Assembly (NCBI GenBank): GCA_026646655.1
Contig: JAPKHT010000011.1
Location: 1-64,000, forward strand
Reading direction: 5' to 3'
DNA: 64,000 bases
From: JADLBR01 sp020847615
Lineage (GTDB): Bacteria > Verrucomicrobiota > Verrucomicrobiia > JADLBR01
Shown: positions 42,353 to 50,428 of the stretch, one piece after another
Layout: each line of letters starts with the position of its first letter
Position numbering within the stretch: the stretch's first letter is position 1
Notes under the pieces: model-generated
What the model was told of the DNA's origin: nothing
Databases searched by the model: none
What the model saw: the letters and a program-made list of their open reading frames with translations, nothing else
Position numbers and translations under genes: made by a program

Positions 42353-43252
42353 TCACTTTCCCGGCGCCATCTTCACTCCGATGCCCATCTCGGACATCAT
42401 CTTGCGCTGCAGTTCCACCTGCGCCTCGTAGCCTTTCAACTGCGGTTCGGTCAACACGTCGCGCAGCGCCTCGACCCGCCGCGCCATCATCCGGTCCATC
42501 TGCCCCTTCATGTCGATCTTCTCTCCCGATGACGTGGCCTTGGACATGGCGTCCTCGTCCTCCTCCGCAAGGCGACAGAAGGCCTCGAATGCCCGATCCT
42601 TCTGCTCCTGCGTCAAGCCCATCGTCTGGAGCCCCATGAGTTCCGCGCTGGCACGGGTCTCGATGCGATTGGCTTTCTCCTCCTGCTTGAAAGCATCATA
42701 CGCCGCCTTCTGCTCGGGCGTCAGCGTCGCCTCCACCTCGGGAGGCAATTTCCCGGCCTGGATCGCCGTCGCGGCGACCCCCGCGTCCGCCTTGTACTCC
42801 TTGCCCTCCATGGCCGCAGTGACCTGGGCAACCACGGCGTCGATCTGTGGCTCGACCAGCCCCCGCAGTCTCGCCTCCTGATCGGACGTCAGCCCGAGGC
42901 GCTCCACGATCTGATCGAGCTTGGCCCGCATCTGCACCTTCACCTGCGACTGGGCCATCTCGCCGACGGCCTTCATGAACTTCTCGTTGAACATCCCCGC
43001 CGGCCCCTGGCCCTTCTTGGCCGATCCCGGCTTTTCGGGCACCGCCGGCTTCAACTCCGGGCTCGCCAGAGCGGGTGGCACCGAGCTCGCCTGCACCTTG
43101 GCGAGCCGCTGCTGGGTCACGGCCAGCGCATCCGATGCCTTTTTCGCCTCGACGCGAGCCGCCGCCAGTTCCGCCGTTCGGTCGGGCCGCAACGCCATCA
43201 CCAGCAACGCGCCCGCCAACATCCCCGCCATGAATCCTATCGCCCATTTCAT
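42353..43252 (-). CDS. Membrane-anchored or periplasmic LTxxQ-repeat protein (Spy/CpxP-like helices)
   Basis: Protein of 299 residues with an N-terminal hydrophobic anchor (MKWAIGFMAGMLAGALLVMA), a heptad region (about 25-55), a short Pro/Gly linker, and a long helical part with repeated LTxxQ-type turns: RLGLTSDQEARL, ATLTPEQKAAY, MGLTQEQKDRAF and VLTEPQLKGY. Such motifs mark Spy/CpxP-like chaperone or stress-sensing proteins in the envelope. It is divergent from a small exported protein and upstream of AraC. I cannot say whether it senses the same signal. Confidence 0.7.
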   Translation of the reverse strand: MKWAIGFMAGMLAGALLVMALRPDRTAELAAARVEAKKASDALAVTQQRLAKVQASSVPPALASPELKPAVPEKPGSAKKGQGPAGMFNEKFMKAVGEMAQSQVKVQMRAKLDQIVERLGLTSDQEARLRGLVEPQIDAVVAQVTAAMEGKEYKADAGVAATAIQAGKLPPEVEATLTPEQKAAYDAFKQEEKANRIETRASAELMGLQTMGLTQEQKDRAFEAFCRLAEEDEDAMSKATSSGEKIDMKGQMDRMMARRVEALRDVLTEPQLKGYEAQVELQRKMMSEMGIGVKMAPGK

Positions 43253-43318
43253 TCGCGCATGATAGGCGCCAGCCCGGCGGCGAGAAAGCGATTTCAACAG
43301 CGCCGATTGAAGCGCCGG

Positions 43319-43771
43319 ATGCGCGGGCGCGTCTCAATGGCCGTGAGACTCATGGCCGTAGCCGCCGTCGGCTTGGGATTGACCTGTGGCGTCACATCAC
43401 TCACCGCCTCGGGTGGGCCCGCGCGGCCGATCGACCTCGGGTTCATGGCCCTTCATTCTGGACCCGACCGCGCGATGCGGCAGTGGATCTTCGGAGGTCT
43501 GTTGGAGAACTCGCCCGATTTGCCGGAACGCCTCGAGGCATTTCGAGCCTCGACCCGTCGCCTCGGGCGCTACGAGGATCACCAGCACGTGCGGGTCGTC
43601 GAGGTCGGCGGCGGGTCGATCCTCGTCTATTCAAGTGCGCGTTTCCAGCGCGGAACCCTCTTCTTCCGATTCACCGTCTTCCAGGACCTCCTGCGCTCGC
43701 GGATCAACGCCCTCGCATGGTCCGACGACCCCGCGGGAGTATTTCCCGAGGACGTCGTGTCGGGACTATAG
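43319..43771 (+). CDS. Small exported protein of unknown function
   Basis: Not recognised. The product (about 150 residues) starts with a signal peptide (AVRLMAVAAVGLGLTCGVTSLTASG) and a compact soluble domain with alternating charged and hydrophobic strands (VRVVEVGGGSILVYSS, GTLFFRFTVFQDL). ATG 43337 is an alternative start. Divergent from the LTxxQ protein gene by about 66 bp; followed by an R1 repeat. Codon composition is like its neighbours. Its short length and lack of family make it moderate confidence. Confidence 0.55.
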   Translation: MRGRVSMAVRLMAVAAVGLGLTCGVTSLTASGGPARPIDLGFMALHSGPDRAMRQWIFGGLLENSPDLPERLEAFRASTRRLGRYEDHQHVRVVEVGGGSILVYSSARFQRGTLFFRFTVFQDLLRSRINALAWSDDPAGVFPEDVVSGL

Positions 43772-43800
43772 GGATCCTGTGTGCGCGGGCTGGAGATCCC

Positions 43801-43828
43801 CGTAGCCGAACGCGCCAGCGGTTGGCTA
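43801..43828. repeat. R1 repeat copy with extended stem
   Basis: CGTAGCC and GGCTAC extend the usual arms, giving a longer stem than other copies. The right end contains the stop codon of the leftward endonuclease gene, and the left lies 30 bp after the small exported protein stop. It sits exactly between two convergent genes, consistent with a terminator role. Confidence 0.7.
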
Positions 43829-44572
43829 CATCGTCCGCGCTCGCGCCCGCCTCCTCGGCGGCCCGTACCGCGCCGTCCCCACGCCGATGCGCGGGCACAC
43901 TTGCCCCAGCGGGCACCCATCGCACCGCGGGCCCTGGCCCGTGCAGAATTCCCTCCCGAGGGAAACGAAATTCACGTGGAGGGAAAAGCGCATCTCGGGC
44001 GGGATCCTGTCCTGGAGGCGGTCCATGTCGCGCTCGGCACAGTGACCATCCTTCTGCGTCGGCCTCACCCAACCGAGCCGACGCGCGATCCGCCAGCAGT
44101 GCGTGTCCACCGGAAAGACCCTTCGCCCGAGGGAGTACATCATGACGCATCGGGCGACCTTCTTCCCCACCAGGGGCAACGAAGTCAGAAACGCCTCGCA
44201 CTCGGCATCGCCCATCTCGCGCAATGGCGACAGGGACAGCCGCCCGAACCGGGCCACGATGCGGTCGCAGATCGCCCGGATCGCCCTCGATTTCTGGCGC
44301 TGGAGACCGCCCGGCTCCAGCGGTTTCGCGATGTACCGCGCCGGGGCCTCGGCCAGCGCGCCGAACGTCGGAAAATCCCGGCGCAGCGCCGAGTACGTCC
44401 CCCGATAGCCATCCTCCTGCGTTCGGGTGCTGCACAAGATGAAGAGCAACTCGTCCAACGGATTGTGCCGGTTGTGGTGATCCCAGTCGCGATATCGGCG
44501 CCGCAGGATCTCGCAGACCACACCCACCTCCGGGACACGGATCCGCTCGGGACGCCTCGAATTCTCCGCCAT
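43826..44572 (-). CDS. Endonuclease III-like DNA glycosylase/AP lyase (HhH-GPD, 4Fe-4S)
   Basis: Base-excision repair enzyme of 248 residues. The helix-hairpin-helix motif is LPLVGKKVAR, with K138 the expected Schiff-base lysine; the invariant catalytic Asp is D156 in VDTHCW. The C-terminal iron-sulfur loop has C210-x6-C217-x2-C220-x5-C226, exactly the Nth spacing. Residues 34-55 (NRHNPLDELLFILCSTRTQEDGY) deviate from the usual substrate-pocket sequence, so it may be one of the Nth-like paralogues with a shifted specificity. The 248 residues exceed the 211 of E. coli Nth by an N-terminal and a C-terminal extension. ATG 44572 is chosen for fit to the fold. Confidence 0.88.
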   Translation of the reverse strand: MAENSRRPERIRVPEVGVVCEILRRRYRDWDHHNRHNPLDELLFILCSTRTQEDGYRGTYSALRRDFPTFGALAEAPARYIAKPLEPGGLQRQKSRAIRAICDRIVARFGRLSLSPLREMGDAECEAFLTSLPLVGKKVARCVMMYSLGRRVFPVDTHCWRIARRLGWVRPTQKDGHCAERDMDRLQDRIPPEMRFSLHVNFVSLGREFCTGQGPRCDGCPLGQVCPRIGVGTARYGPPRRRARARTM

Positions 44573-44691
44573 AGGGCTCGCCACCGCCTCCTCCCAGAGG
44601 ACCGCGGTCGAAATTGTTGCCTGATCTAAGCGCTGCGGCCGACCCTTGCCTATTGATTTCGCGCCGGGCCGACCGCAATCTCCCAAGAAAA

Positions 44692-47592
44692 ATGCACTCC
44701 TCCCACCTTCTGCCGTTCGTCGCGATGGCGGCCACACTGTCTTTCGCACACGGCTCGCCCGCGGCCATCGAGGCGACCGTCAACGCCGACGGCGATCTCC
44801 GCCTCATGTCCGGCAGGGCGGAGCTGGCAGAGTTCAAGATCGGCGTATTCGACACCGAATGGCGATGGGCCGGCGCGAGGCCGGATCGGCAGGCCCTGCG
44901 CCCCGAGGCTCCCCCCCAGAGCCATGCCTTTGCCATCCTCATGCCCGGCGGCCAGTCGATCGGCGCCGAGTCGCTCGTCACCTCCGACGGGGGCCGGGTG
45001 CTGGCCAGATATGCGTTCGCGCCCGCGGCGGACGTCGCGCTCAACTCCCTCCACGTCAGCATGGACATGGCCGCGGCCTCGATGGCGGGCGGCTCGTGGA
45101 AAGCCGAGGGTCCCACCGGCGCAAGGGCCGGCCAGTTTCCCGCCGAGTTTGGGGAAGCAGGCCTCTTCTCGGGCGAGGTCACCTCGGTGGAGATCACCAC
45201 CGCAAAAGGGATCTCGCTCGCCATCGCCTTCCCGGCCCCGACGCCCGTGCTGATCCAAGATAACCGCCAGTGGCAGGACCCCGGGTTCTCGGTCCGCATG
45301 GGCCGCCAGGGGGCCGGCTTCCGGATCGCGCGGGGCGAGGCGGCGGAACTCGCCTTCGCCCTCGCGTCGCCCGGCGGCATCCGCCTTGAGCGCGACACCC
45401 CGATCACGATCACCGCCGGCCCCGATTGGATCCCCCTGAGGACGGAACTGGATATCCAGCCCGGCTCGGCGCTCGACCTCTCCACCCAGGGCTTTCACGA
45501 CGCGCCCGCCGGCAAGCGCGGCCGGGTGATCGCCTCGCCGCAGGGCCACTTCGTTTTCGAAAAGGATCCGGGCACCCCGCGCCGGTTCTACGGCGCCAAC
45601 TTTTGCTTCTCCGCACAGTACCTGGATCATGCCGAGGCCGACCGCATCGCCGAGCGCCTCCAGCGCATCGGCTACAACGCCATCCGCATACACCACCACG
45701 AAATGCAACTTGTCGCGGGGCAGCGCGATTCCGTCACGCCCAACCCGGAGAACCTGGACCGCCTGGATTACTTGTTTGCCGCATGCGCCAACCGGGGCAT
45801 CTATACCACCACGGATCTGTACGTGTCCCGTCCTGTGCCGTGGAAGGAAATCGGCGTCGACCGGCCCGGCAACGTCGAGATGGACACTTTCAAGATCCTC
45901 ATCCCGGTCGTGCCCGCCGCATGGGAAAACTGGAAGGCCTTCGCCAGAAATCTGCTCACGCACACCAACCCCTATCGCAAGGCGCGCTACGCCGACGACC
46001 CCGCGCTCGCCTGGCTATCGATGGTCAACGAGGGCACCTACGGCAACTTCCTCGAACGGCTCCGCACGATCCCGGAATGGGCGGCCGCCTGGAACGCTTG
46101 GCTCGCGAAACGCCACGCCACCGCGGATGCGCTCCGGGCCGCCTGGGGCAAGGAATTCCGCGAGGGCGAGGACCCCGCGCGCGGCAGCGTCGCGTTCCCC
46201 GACAGCCTGTATGTCGAGAATCCCCGCGTGGGCGACTGCCACCAGTTCCTCGCCGAACTCGAGCGCGACACGCTGGCCCGCATGCGCGCGTTCCTCCGCG
46301 ACGAACTGGGCTGCAAGGCCCTCCTGACGAACGCGAACGCGTGGTCCAACCCCATCGCCATGCAGGCCGCCCGGAACGCCTTCGATTACGTGGACGATCA
46401 CTTCTACGTCGATCATCCCGAGTTCATCGAGCGCCCCTGGCAACTCCCCAGTCGCTGCGGCAACCGCAGCCCCATCCTAACCGGCGGCGCGGGCGGCAGG
46501 GAGAATGCGTTCACGCGTGTGCCCGGCAAGCCCTTCACGATCACCGAATTCAACTACGCCGCACCCGGCCGCTTCCGAGGCATGGGCGGCATCCTCACCG
46601 GCGCGCTCGGGGCAATCCAGGACTGGGACGGCATCTGGCGCTTCTGTTACAGCCACACGCGGGAAGCGGCTGTCCGGCCCGCCGCCCTTGGTTTCTTCGA
46701 CATGGCCAGCGACCCGCTCGGGCAGGCCGCCGAGCGCGCGTCGCTCTGCCTCTTTCTGCGCGGCGACATGATGCCGGCGCCCGCACAGCTCATGCCCGTG
46801 GCCACCGAGGCCGAAGCCCTCGCCACGCGCCCGCAGAAGCGCATCGCGCCCGCATGGTCGTGGCTCGCCTGGATCGCGCGCGTCGGCACCCTCGCGGCCC
46901 GGGACGCACAGGCCATCCCGACTTCCGGCGCATGCCTCCCCATCGGCAAAGACTCTCTCCAATGGCTCGGCCCCAGGGCCGCATGCGAGACTCCCGCCTA
47001 CGCGCTCGATGAGCCCGGCATCGCCGACATCGTCAGATCCGGGAACCTGCTCGGCGAACGCGGCGTCGCCGATCCCGCAAAGCGCCAGTTCCGCTGCCCG
47101 ACCGGCGAGATCACCCTCGATGGGGAGAACGATGTGATGACCCTCGACACCCCGCGCACCGCGGGCGGCTATGCGCCCGCCGGCAAAGCGATCACCGCCC
47201 TGGGCGGCCAACTCCAACTCGCCATCGAAGGCACCGACGCCACCGCATGGCTCAGCTCCCTCGACGGCAAACCCATCGCCGAAAGCTCCCGCCTCCTCAT
47301 GACCCATCTGACCGACCTGCAGAACTCCGGAATCCGCTACGGCGAGAAGGCCCGCCAGACCCTCCTCGCCTGGGGACAGCTGCCCCATCTGGTCCGCAAT
47401 GGCAAGGCCTCCCTCGCGCTGCAACATGCCGCGCCAGAAACGCTCAAGGTCTGGGCGCTGTCCAACGGCGGCAGGCGCCTCGCTGAGATTCCCGCCACCC
47501 GCACCGGCAACAGCCTCGCTTTCACCGCGGATGTCGCGGCGCTCGCGTCCGCGCACGGCGCCGTCATGCTCTACGAGATTGCCACCGAATAA
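44692..47592 (+). CDS. Exported clan GH-A glycoside hydrolase (GH5-like)
   Basis: Retaining endo- or exo-glycosidase of 966 residues with a signal peptide (HLLPFVAMAATLSFAHGSPAA). The first about 290 residues are beta-rich. The TIM barrel has YGANFCFSAQYLD, GYNAIRIHHHEMQL, the acid/base E447 in LSMVNEGTYG, and the nucleophile E619 in FTITEFNY, the two-Glu layout of clan GH-A. The C-terminal about 200 residues form a beta domain. Substrate not assignable; GH5 covers glucans, mannans and others, and this may be an unclassified GH-A branch. It is followed 15 bp later by the helical-toroid protein, so they form an operon. Confidence 0.78.
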   Translation: MHSSHLLPFVAMAATLSFAHGSPAAIEATVNADGDLRLMSGRAELAEFKIGVFDTEWRWAGARPDRQALRPEAPPQSHAFAILMPGGQSIGAESLVTSDGGRVLARYAFAPAADVALNSLHVSMDMAAASMAGGSWKAEGPTGARAGQFPAEFGEAGLFSGEVTSVEITTAKGISLAIAFPAPTPVLIQDNRQWQDPGFSVRMGRQGAGFRIARGEAAELAFALASPGGIRLERDTPITITAGPDWIPLRTELDIQPGSALDLSTQGFHDAPAGKRGRVIASPQGHFVFEKDPGTPRRFYGANFCFSAQYLDHAEADRIAERLQRIGYNAIRIHHHEMQLVAGQRDSVTPNPENLDRLDYLFAACANRGIYTTTDLYVSRPVPWKEIGVDRPGNVEMDTFKILIPVVPAAWENWKAFARNLLTHTNPYRKARYADDPALAWLSMVNEGTYGNFLERLRTIPEWAAAWNAWLAKRHATADALRAAWGKEFREGEDPARGSVAFPDSLYVENPRVGDCHQFLAELERDTLARMRAFLRDELGCKALLTNANAWSNPIAMQAARNAFDYVDDHFYVDHPEFIERPWQLPSRCGNRSPILTGGAGGRENAFTRVPGKPFTITEFNYAAPGRFRGMGGILTGALGAIQDWDGIWRFCYSHTREAAVRPAALGFFDMASDPLGQAAERASLCLFLRGDMMPAPAQLMPVATEAEALATRPQKRIAPAWSWLAWIARVGTLAARDAQAIPTSGACLPIGKDSLQWLGPRAACETPAYALDEPGIADIVRSGNLLGERGVADPAKRQFRCPTGEITLDGENDVMTLDTPRTAGGYAPAGKAITALGGQLQLAIEGTDATAWLSSLDGKPIAESSRLLMTHLTDLQNSGIRYGEKARQTLLAWGQLPHLVRNGKASLALQHAAPETLKVWALSNGGRRLAEIPATRTGNSLAFTADVAALASAHGAVMLYEIATE

Positions 47593-47607
47593 CCGTCCTT
47601 CTGCAAT

Positions 47608-49959
47608 ATGAGAATACCCCTGACCGTGTTTGCGTGCTGGGCTTTCGCGTCCGCGGCCACAGCGGCCACCGAGCCCCCGGCATACAAGATCAACCCCGAC
47701 CTGGAAAAACGCCTCGAGGCCGCGCTGAAACGCTTCGACCCCCCGCGCGATCAGACCGGCATCCGCGAGCTGTTCGATTTCGCGCTCGACGCGGTCGCCG
47801 TCGGCTATCGCCCCGACGCGATCGAGCGCGCGTTCGATCTCGCCGAGCAGATGCAGGACCGCGACCCCGCGAGCACCACCTATGGGAACTTCCGCTGGTA
47901 CTGGTTCAATGAGAAGCCCGGGGACCGCAACGCGGTCGAGTTCAGCATGGAGCGCGCCATCCTCATCTGGAAACTGTACCGCGAACGCCTGACCCCCAAG
48001 GCCAAGGAACGGCTCGAGCGACTGATCGGCCTTTCGGTCGAGGGCATCCGGCGCCACCGCGTGGCGGAATCGTACACCAACATCTTCCTCATGAAGACGT
48101 GGAACTGCATCGCGATCGGCGAGGCCATGGGCCGAGCGGATCTGGCCGCCGAGGGCTACCAGATGCTGGATCGATGGTTCATGCACGTCTGGGAATCCGG
48201 CATCCACGAATACCTCAGCCCCACCTACTACGGCGTCGACGTCCACTGCCTCGGCCTCATCGCCCGGTTCGCGGGACGGGAAGAGGGCAAGAGGTTGGCG
48301 GAGACCGCGCTGCGCCTCTTCTGGACCGACATCGCCGCCAACTGGTTCGCCCCGTCCCAGCGGCTCGGCGGCGCGCACAGCCGCGATTACGATTACGTCA
48401 CGGGTCGCGGGCACCTGGACATCGCCCTTCGTCGCCAGGGCTGGCTCAACGATGGGAAACCGGTCGACTTTGACCCCTACGATGATCTCGCGTCCTGGCC
48501 GCCGCCCCCGGAGATCCGCGCGATCGCGGACAGGGTGCCCCGATTTGTACGCCAGCGCTGGGGCACGCAACCCTGGGAGATGGCCGCCCACCACGTCGGG
48601 CGGCACTTCAGCCTCGGGTCTGCCGGCGCCACCTACTGGAATATGGACAAACCCCTCGTCCTCAACCTCCCCGGCGACCTCAATACCCCCGTCGCCAGTT
48701 TCCACATGGACGCCCGCAACGACCCCTACGGGAAGGCCCGCATCCCCGAGGGCGCGAGCGGCCACAAGAAGTCGCTCCACCTCAACCCGTTTCTCGCCAG
48801 CGTGCAGCGCGGCCCCGAGGTCTTGCTCGTGGCCTCGGCCGATCCCGCGAACCCAAAGCACTTCATGCACCACGAGGACATGGCCGGTCTTTTCTCGCAC
48901 TTCTTCTTTCCCACCAACGCCGGCGTCTGGGACGCGTCATCGCCCGCGCCGCTGCCCCTCGGCGGGCGCCGCGATCTCCCCGGTGACGCGCCGGTGTTCC
49001 TCCGCTCGGGCGATGTCGCCGCCGGCATCCGGTTTGTCGTTCGCGCCTCTCCCGATGGCAAGCCCGCCCCGCTCGTTCTCATCGCCGATGGCGAGAAATT
49101 GGGAGCGGCGCGCCTGACCGTGGAACACACCACCTCGCGACCCACCGCGCGCGGCACCATCGGCATGTGGATTCGCGCCGCGGAAGGTTTGGACGACGCG
49201 GCGTTCGCCAAGTTCCGCGCAGCGTTCTCTTCCGCCCGGCCAGAGATCCGGCGCGATGGCGACCGATGGGACATCCGCGTCCCGGGGCTGCCGGCCCCCA
49301 TGCGCGTGGCCGTCGACCTCGCCAAAGAAGAACGCGTGGCCATCGAAGGGGCCGAGGCCGGCGCAGAGGGCGCCCTCTTGGCCATCGATGGGCGCGACTT
49401 GGGCCGCGAGCTCGTCGGCGCGGCGGCGCCCGTCGCCCGCTACCGGAAACTGCTCGAGGACGCCGAGCGCGGAGGAAGCACCGCCCTCCAACCCGAGACC
49501 CCATTCGAGGCCGAGGCCGCCCACTTGCTCGTCGGCGAGATTCGCGCCGACGAGGACCCCGCGGCCTCCGGCAAACGTTTCATCTGGGTGCCCGAGGCCA
49601 AGGGCGCCGACGAGAGCGGCGGCGGACGCGCCAACTTCCTCATCCACATCCCGAAAGCCGGGCGCTATTTCCTCTGGGGTCGCGTCCAGGCCCCCACCTC
49701 CACCGACGACTCCTTCTTCGTGTTCCTGGAGCAACCGCGCTCCGGTCGACCGGCCACAACCGTGGATTGGCACACCGGCATCCACACGCAATGGGCCTGG
49801 TCGCGGATCGGACCACCCGACGCCAAGAAAGGCCAACCCCACCCCTTCGACCTCGCGCCCGGCACCCTGCGGCTAGAGGTACGCGGCCGCGAAAAGGGCA
49901 CCAAGCTCGACGCGCTGTTCCTCACCTCGAAACCCACCGCCGAGCCTCCCGCAAAGTGA
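47608..49959 (+). CDS. Exported protein with alpha/alpha-toroid-like and beta-sandwich domains, possible polysaccharide lyase or hydrolase
   Basis: Not firmly recognised. The 783 residues start with a signal peptide (MRIPLTVFACWAFASAATA). Residues about 30-330 are helix-rich with paired tyrosine/tryptophan motifs (YGNFRWYWFNE, YTNIFLMKTWNC, YLSPTYYGVDVHCLG) reminiscent of alpha/alpha-toroid polysaccharide lyases or GH88/105-type proteins. A middle beta region follows. The last about 120 residues (IHIPKAGRYFLWGRVQAPTSTDDSFFV) look like a malectin- or CBM35-type carbohydrate-binding module. It is 15 bp after the GH-A enzyme. A role in the same glycan pathway is inferred. N-E/Y-Y catalytic pairs of lyases cannot be confirmed by eye. 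Confidence 0.65.
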   Translation: MRIPLTVFACWAFASAATAATEPPAYKINPDLEKRLEAALKRFDPPRDQTGIRELFDFALDAVAVGYRPDAIERAFDLAEQMQDRDPASTTYGNFRWYWFNEKPGDRNAVEFSMERAILIWKLYRERLTPKAKERLERLIGLSVEGIRRHRVAESYTNIFLMKTWNCIAIGEAMGRADLAAEGYQMLDRWFMHVWESGIHEYLSPTYYGVDVHCLGLIARFAGREEGKRLAETALRLFWTDIAANWFAPSQRLGGAHSRDYDYVTGRGHLDIALRRQGWLNDGKPVDFDPYDDLASWPPPPEIRAIADRVPRFVRQRWGTQPWEMAAHHVGRHFSLGSAGATYWNMDKPLVLNLPGDLNTPVASFHMDARNDPYGKARIPEGASGHKKSLHLNPFLASVQRGPEVLLVASADPANPKHFMHHEDMAGLFSHFFFPTNAGVWDASSPAPLPLGGRRDLPGDAPVFLRSGDVAAGIRFVVRASPDGKPAPLVLIADGEKLGAARLTVEHTTSRPTARGTIGMWIRAAEGLDDAAFAKFRAAFSSARPEIRRDGDRWDIRVPGLPAPMRVAVDLAKEERVAIEGAEAGAEGALLAIDGRDLGRELVGAAAPVARYRKLLEDAERGGSTALQPETPFEAEAAHLLVGEIRADEDPAASGKRFIWVPEAKGADESGGGRANFLIHIPKAGRYFLWGRVQAPTSTDDSFFVFLEQPRSGRPATTVDWHTGIHTQWAWSRIGPPDAKKGQPHPFDLAPGTLRLEVRGREKGTKLDALFLTSKPTAEPPAK

Positions 49960-49990
49960 CCGCGCGCGCATCGCACCAAAATCAAAAAGC

Positions 49991-50368
49991 ATGAACGTGC
50001 CGGGGATCGTCGCTCTCGTGATCGCCATCATCCTGGGCTCTGCGTGTGCGCTGACTGCGAGGTTCCGCGTCCCGGGCGCGCTGGTCCTGGCCTCCGCGGC
50101 AGTATTCACCATCAGGGTGCGGGGCAATGAAGAGCGATGGTGCCGCAGGTTTCGGCAGGTCCAAGACAACGCTTCGATGGAGGACGTCATCCGGGAGATG
50201 GGCCCTCCGACGATCATCTCGGATGACACGACGGCCCCATCCGACCATTGGCTCCGCGAAGAAAACCATCTCGTCACCCGGGAAATCTGGTACGTCCCGT
50301 TCTTTGGGGGGCAAAGGTATGCCTTCGGGTTCGATCGGGACGGTCACCTGATCGAGCGGCGCCGCTGA
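49991..50368 (+). CDS. Small envelope protein with a BamE/SmpA-like domain
   Basis: Product of 125 residues. Two short hydrophobic segments (IVALVIAIILGSACALTA and VPGALVLASAAVFTI) form a membrane hairpin or signal and anchor. The rest looks like the compact alpha-alpha-beta-beta-beta BamE fold: SMEDVIREMGPPTIISDD, then REIWYVPFFGGQRYAFGFDRDGHLIE, with the usual G-P-P turn and W-Y strand. No lipobox is visible. It is 31 bp after the previous gene. An outer-membrane-assembly role is possible but such domains are widely reused. Confidence 0.65.
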   Translation: MNVPGIVALVIAIILGSACALTARFRVPGALVLASAAVFTIRVRGNEERWCRRFRQVQDNASMEDVIREMGPPTIISDDTTAPSDHWLREENHLVTREIWYVPFFGGQRYAFGFDRDGHLIERRR

Positions 50369-50420
50369 TTCGAAAACTGCCGCTTCGCTTCCCGTAGCCC
50401 AACGCGTAAGCGTTTGGCCG
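50367..50420. repeat. R1 repeat, extended copy
   Basis: Starts at the stop codon of the BamE-like gene: TTCGAAAACTGCCGCTTCGC, then CCCGTAG, then CCCAACGC/GCGTTTGG around GTAA. It is the closest match to the copies at 5606 and 55367, including the upstream block. It ends 8 bp before the leftward DUF3604 gene, again between convergent genes. Confidence 0.8.
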
Positions 50421-50428
50421 CCAAAGCC

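Noticed and set aside
43704..45485. Minus-strand open frame opposite the start of the GH-A gene
   Set aside because: Overlaps the endonuclease gene in a different frame and the GH-A gene antisense; no recognisable domain.
46477..48900. An open minus-strand frame of about 807 codons opposite the GH-A enzyme and toroid protein genes
   Set aside because: It runs antisense across two well-supported plus-strand genes with signal peptides and catalytic motifs, is Gly/Ala/Val-rich with no domain pattern, and arises because GC-rich third positions remove stops in the antisense frame.
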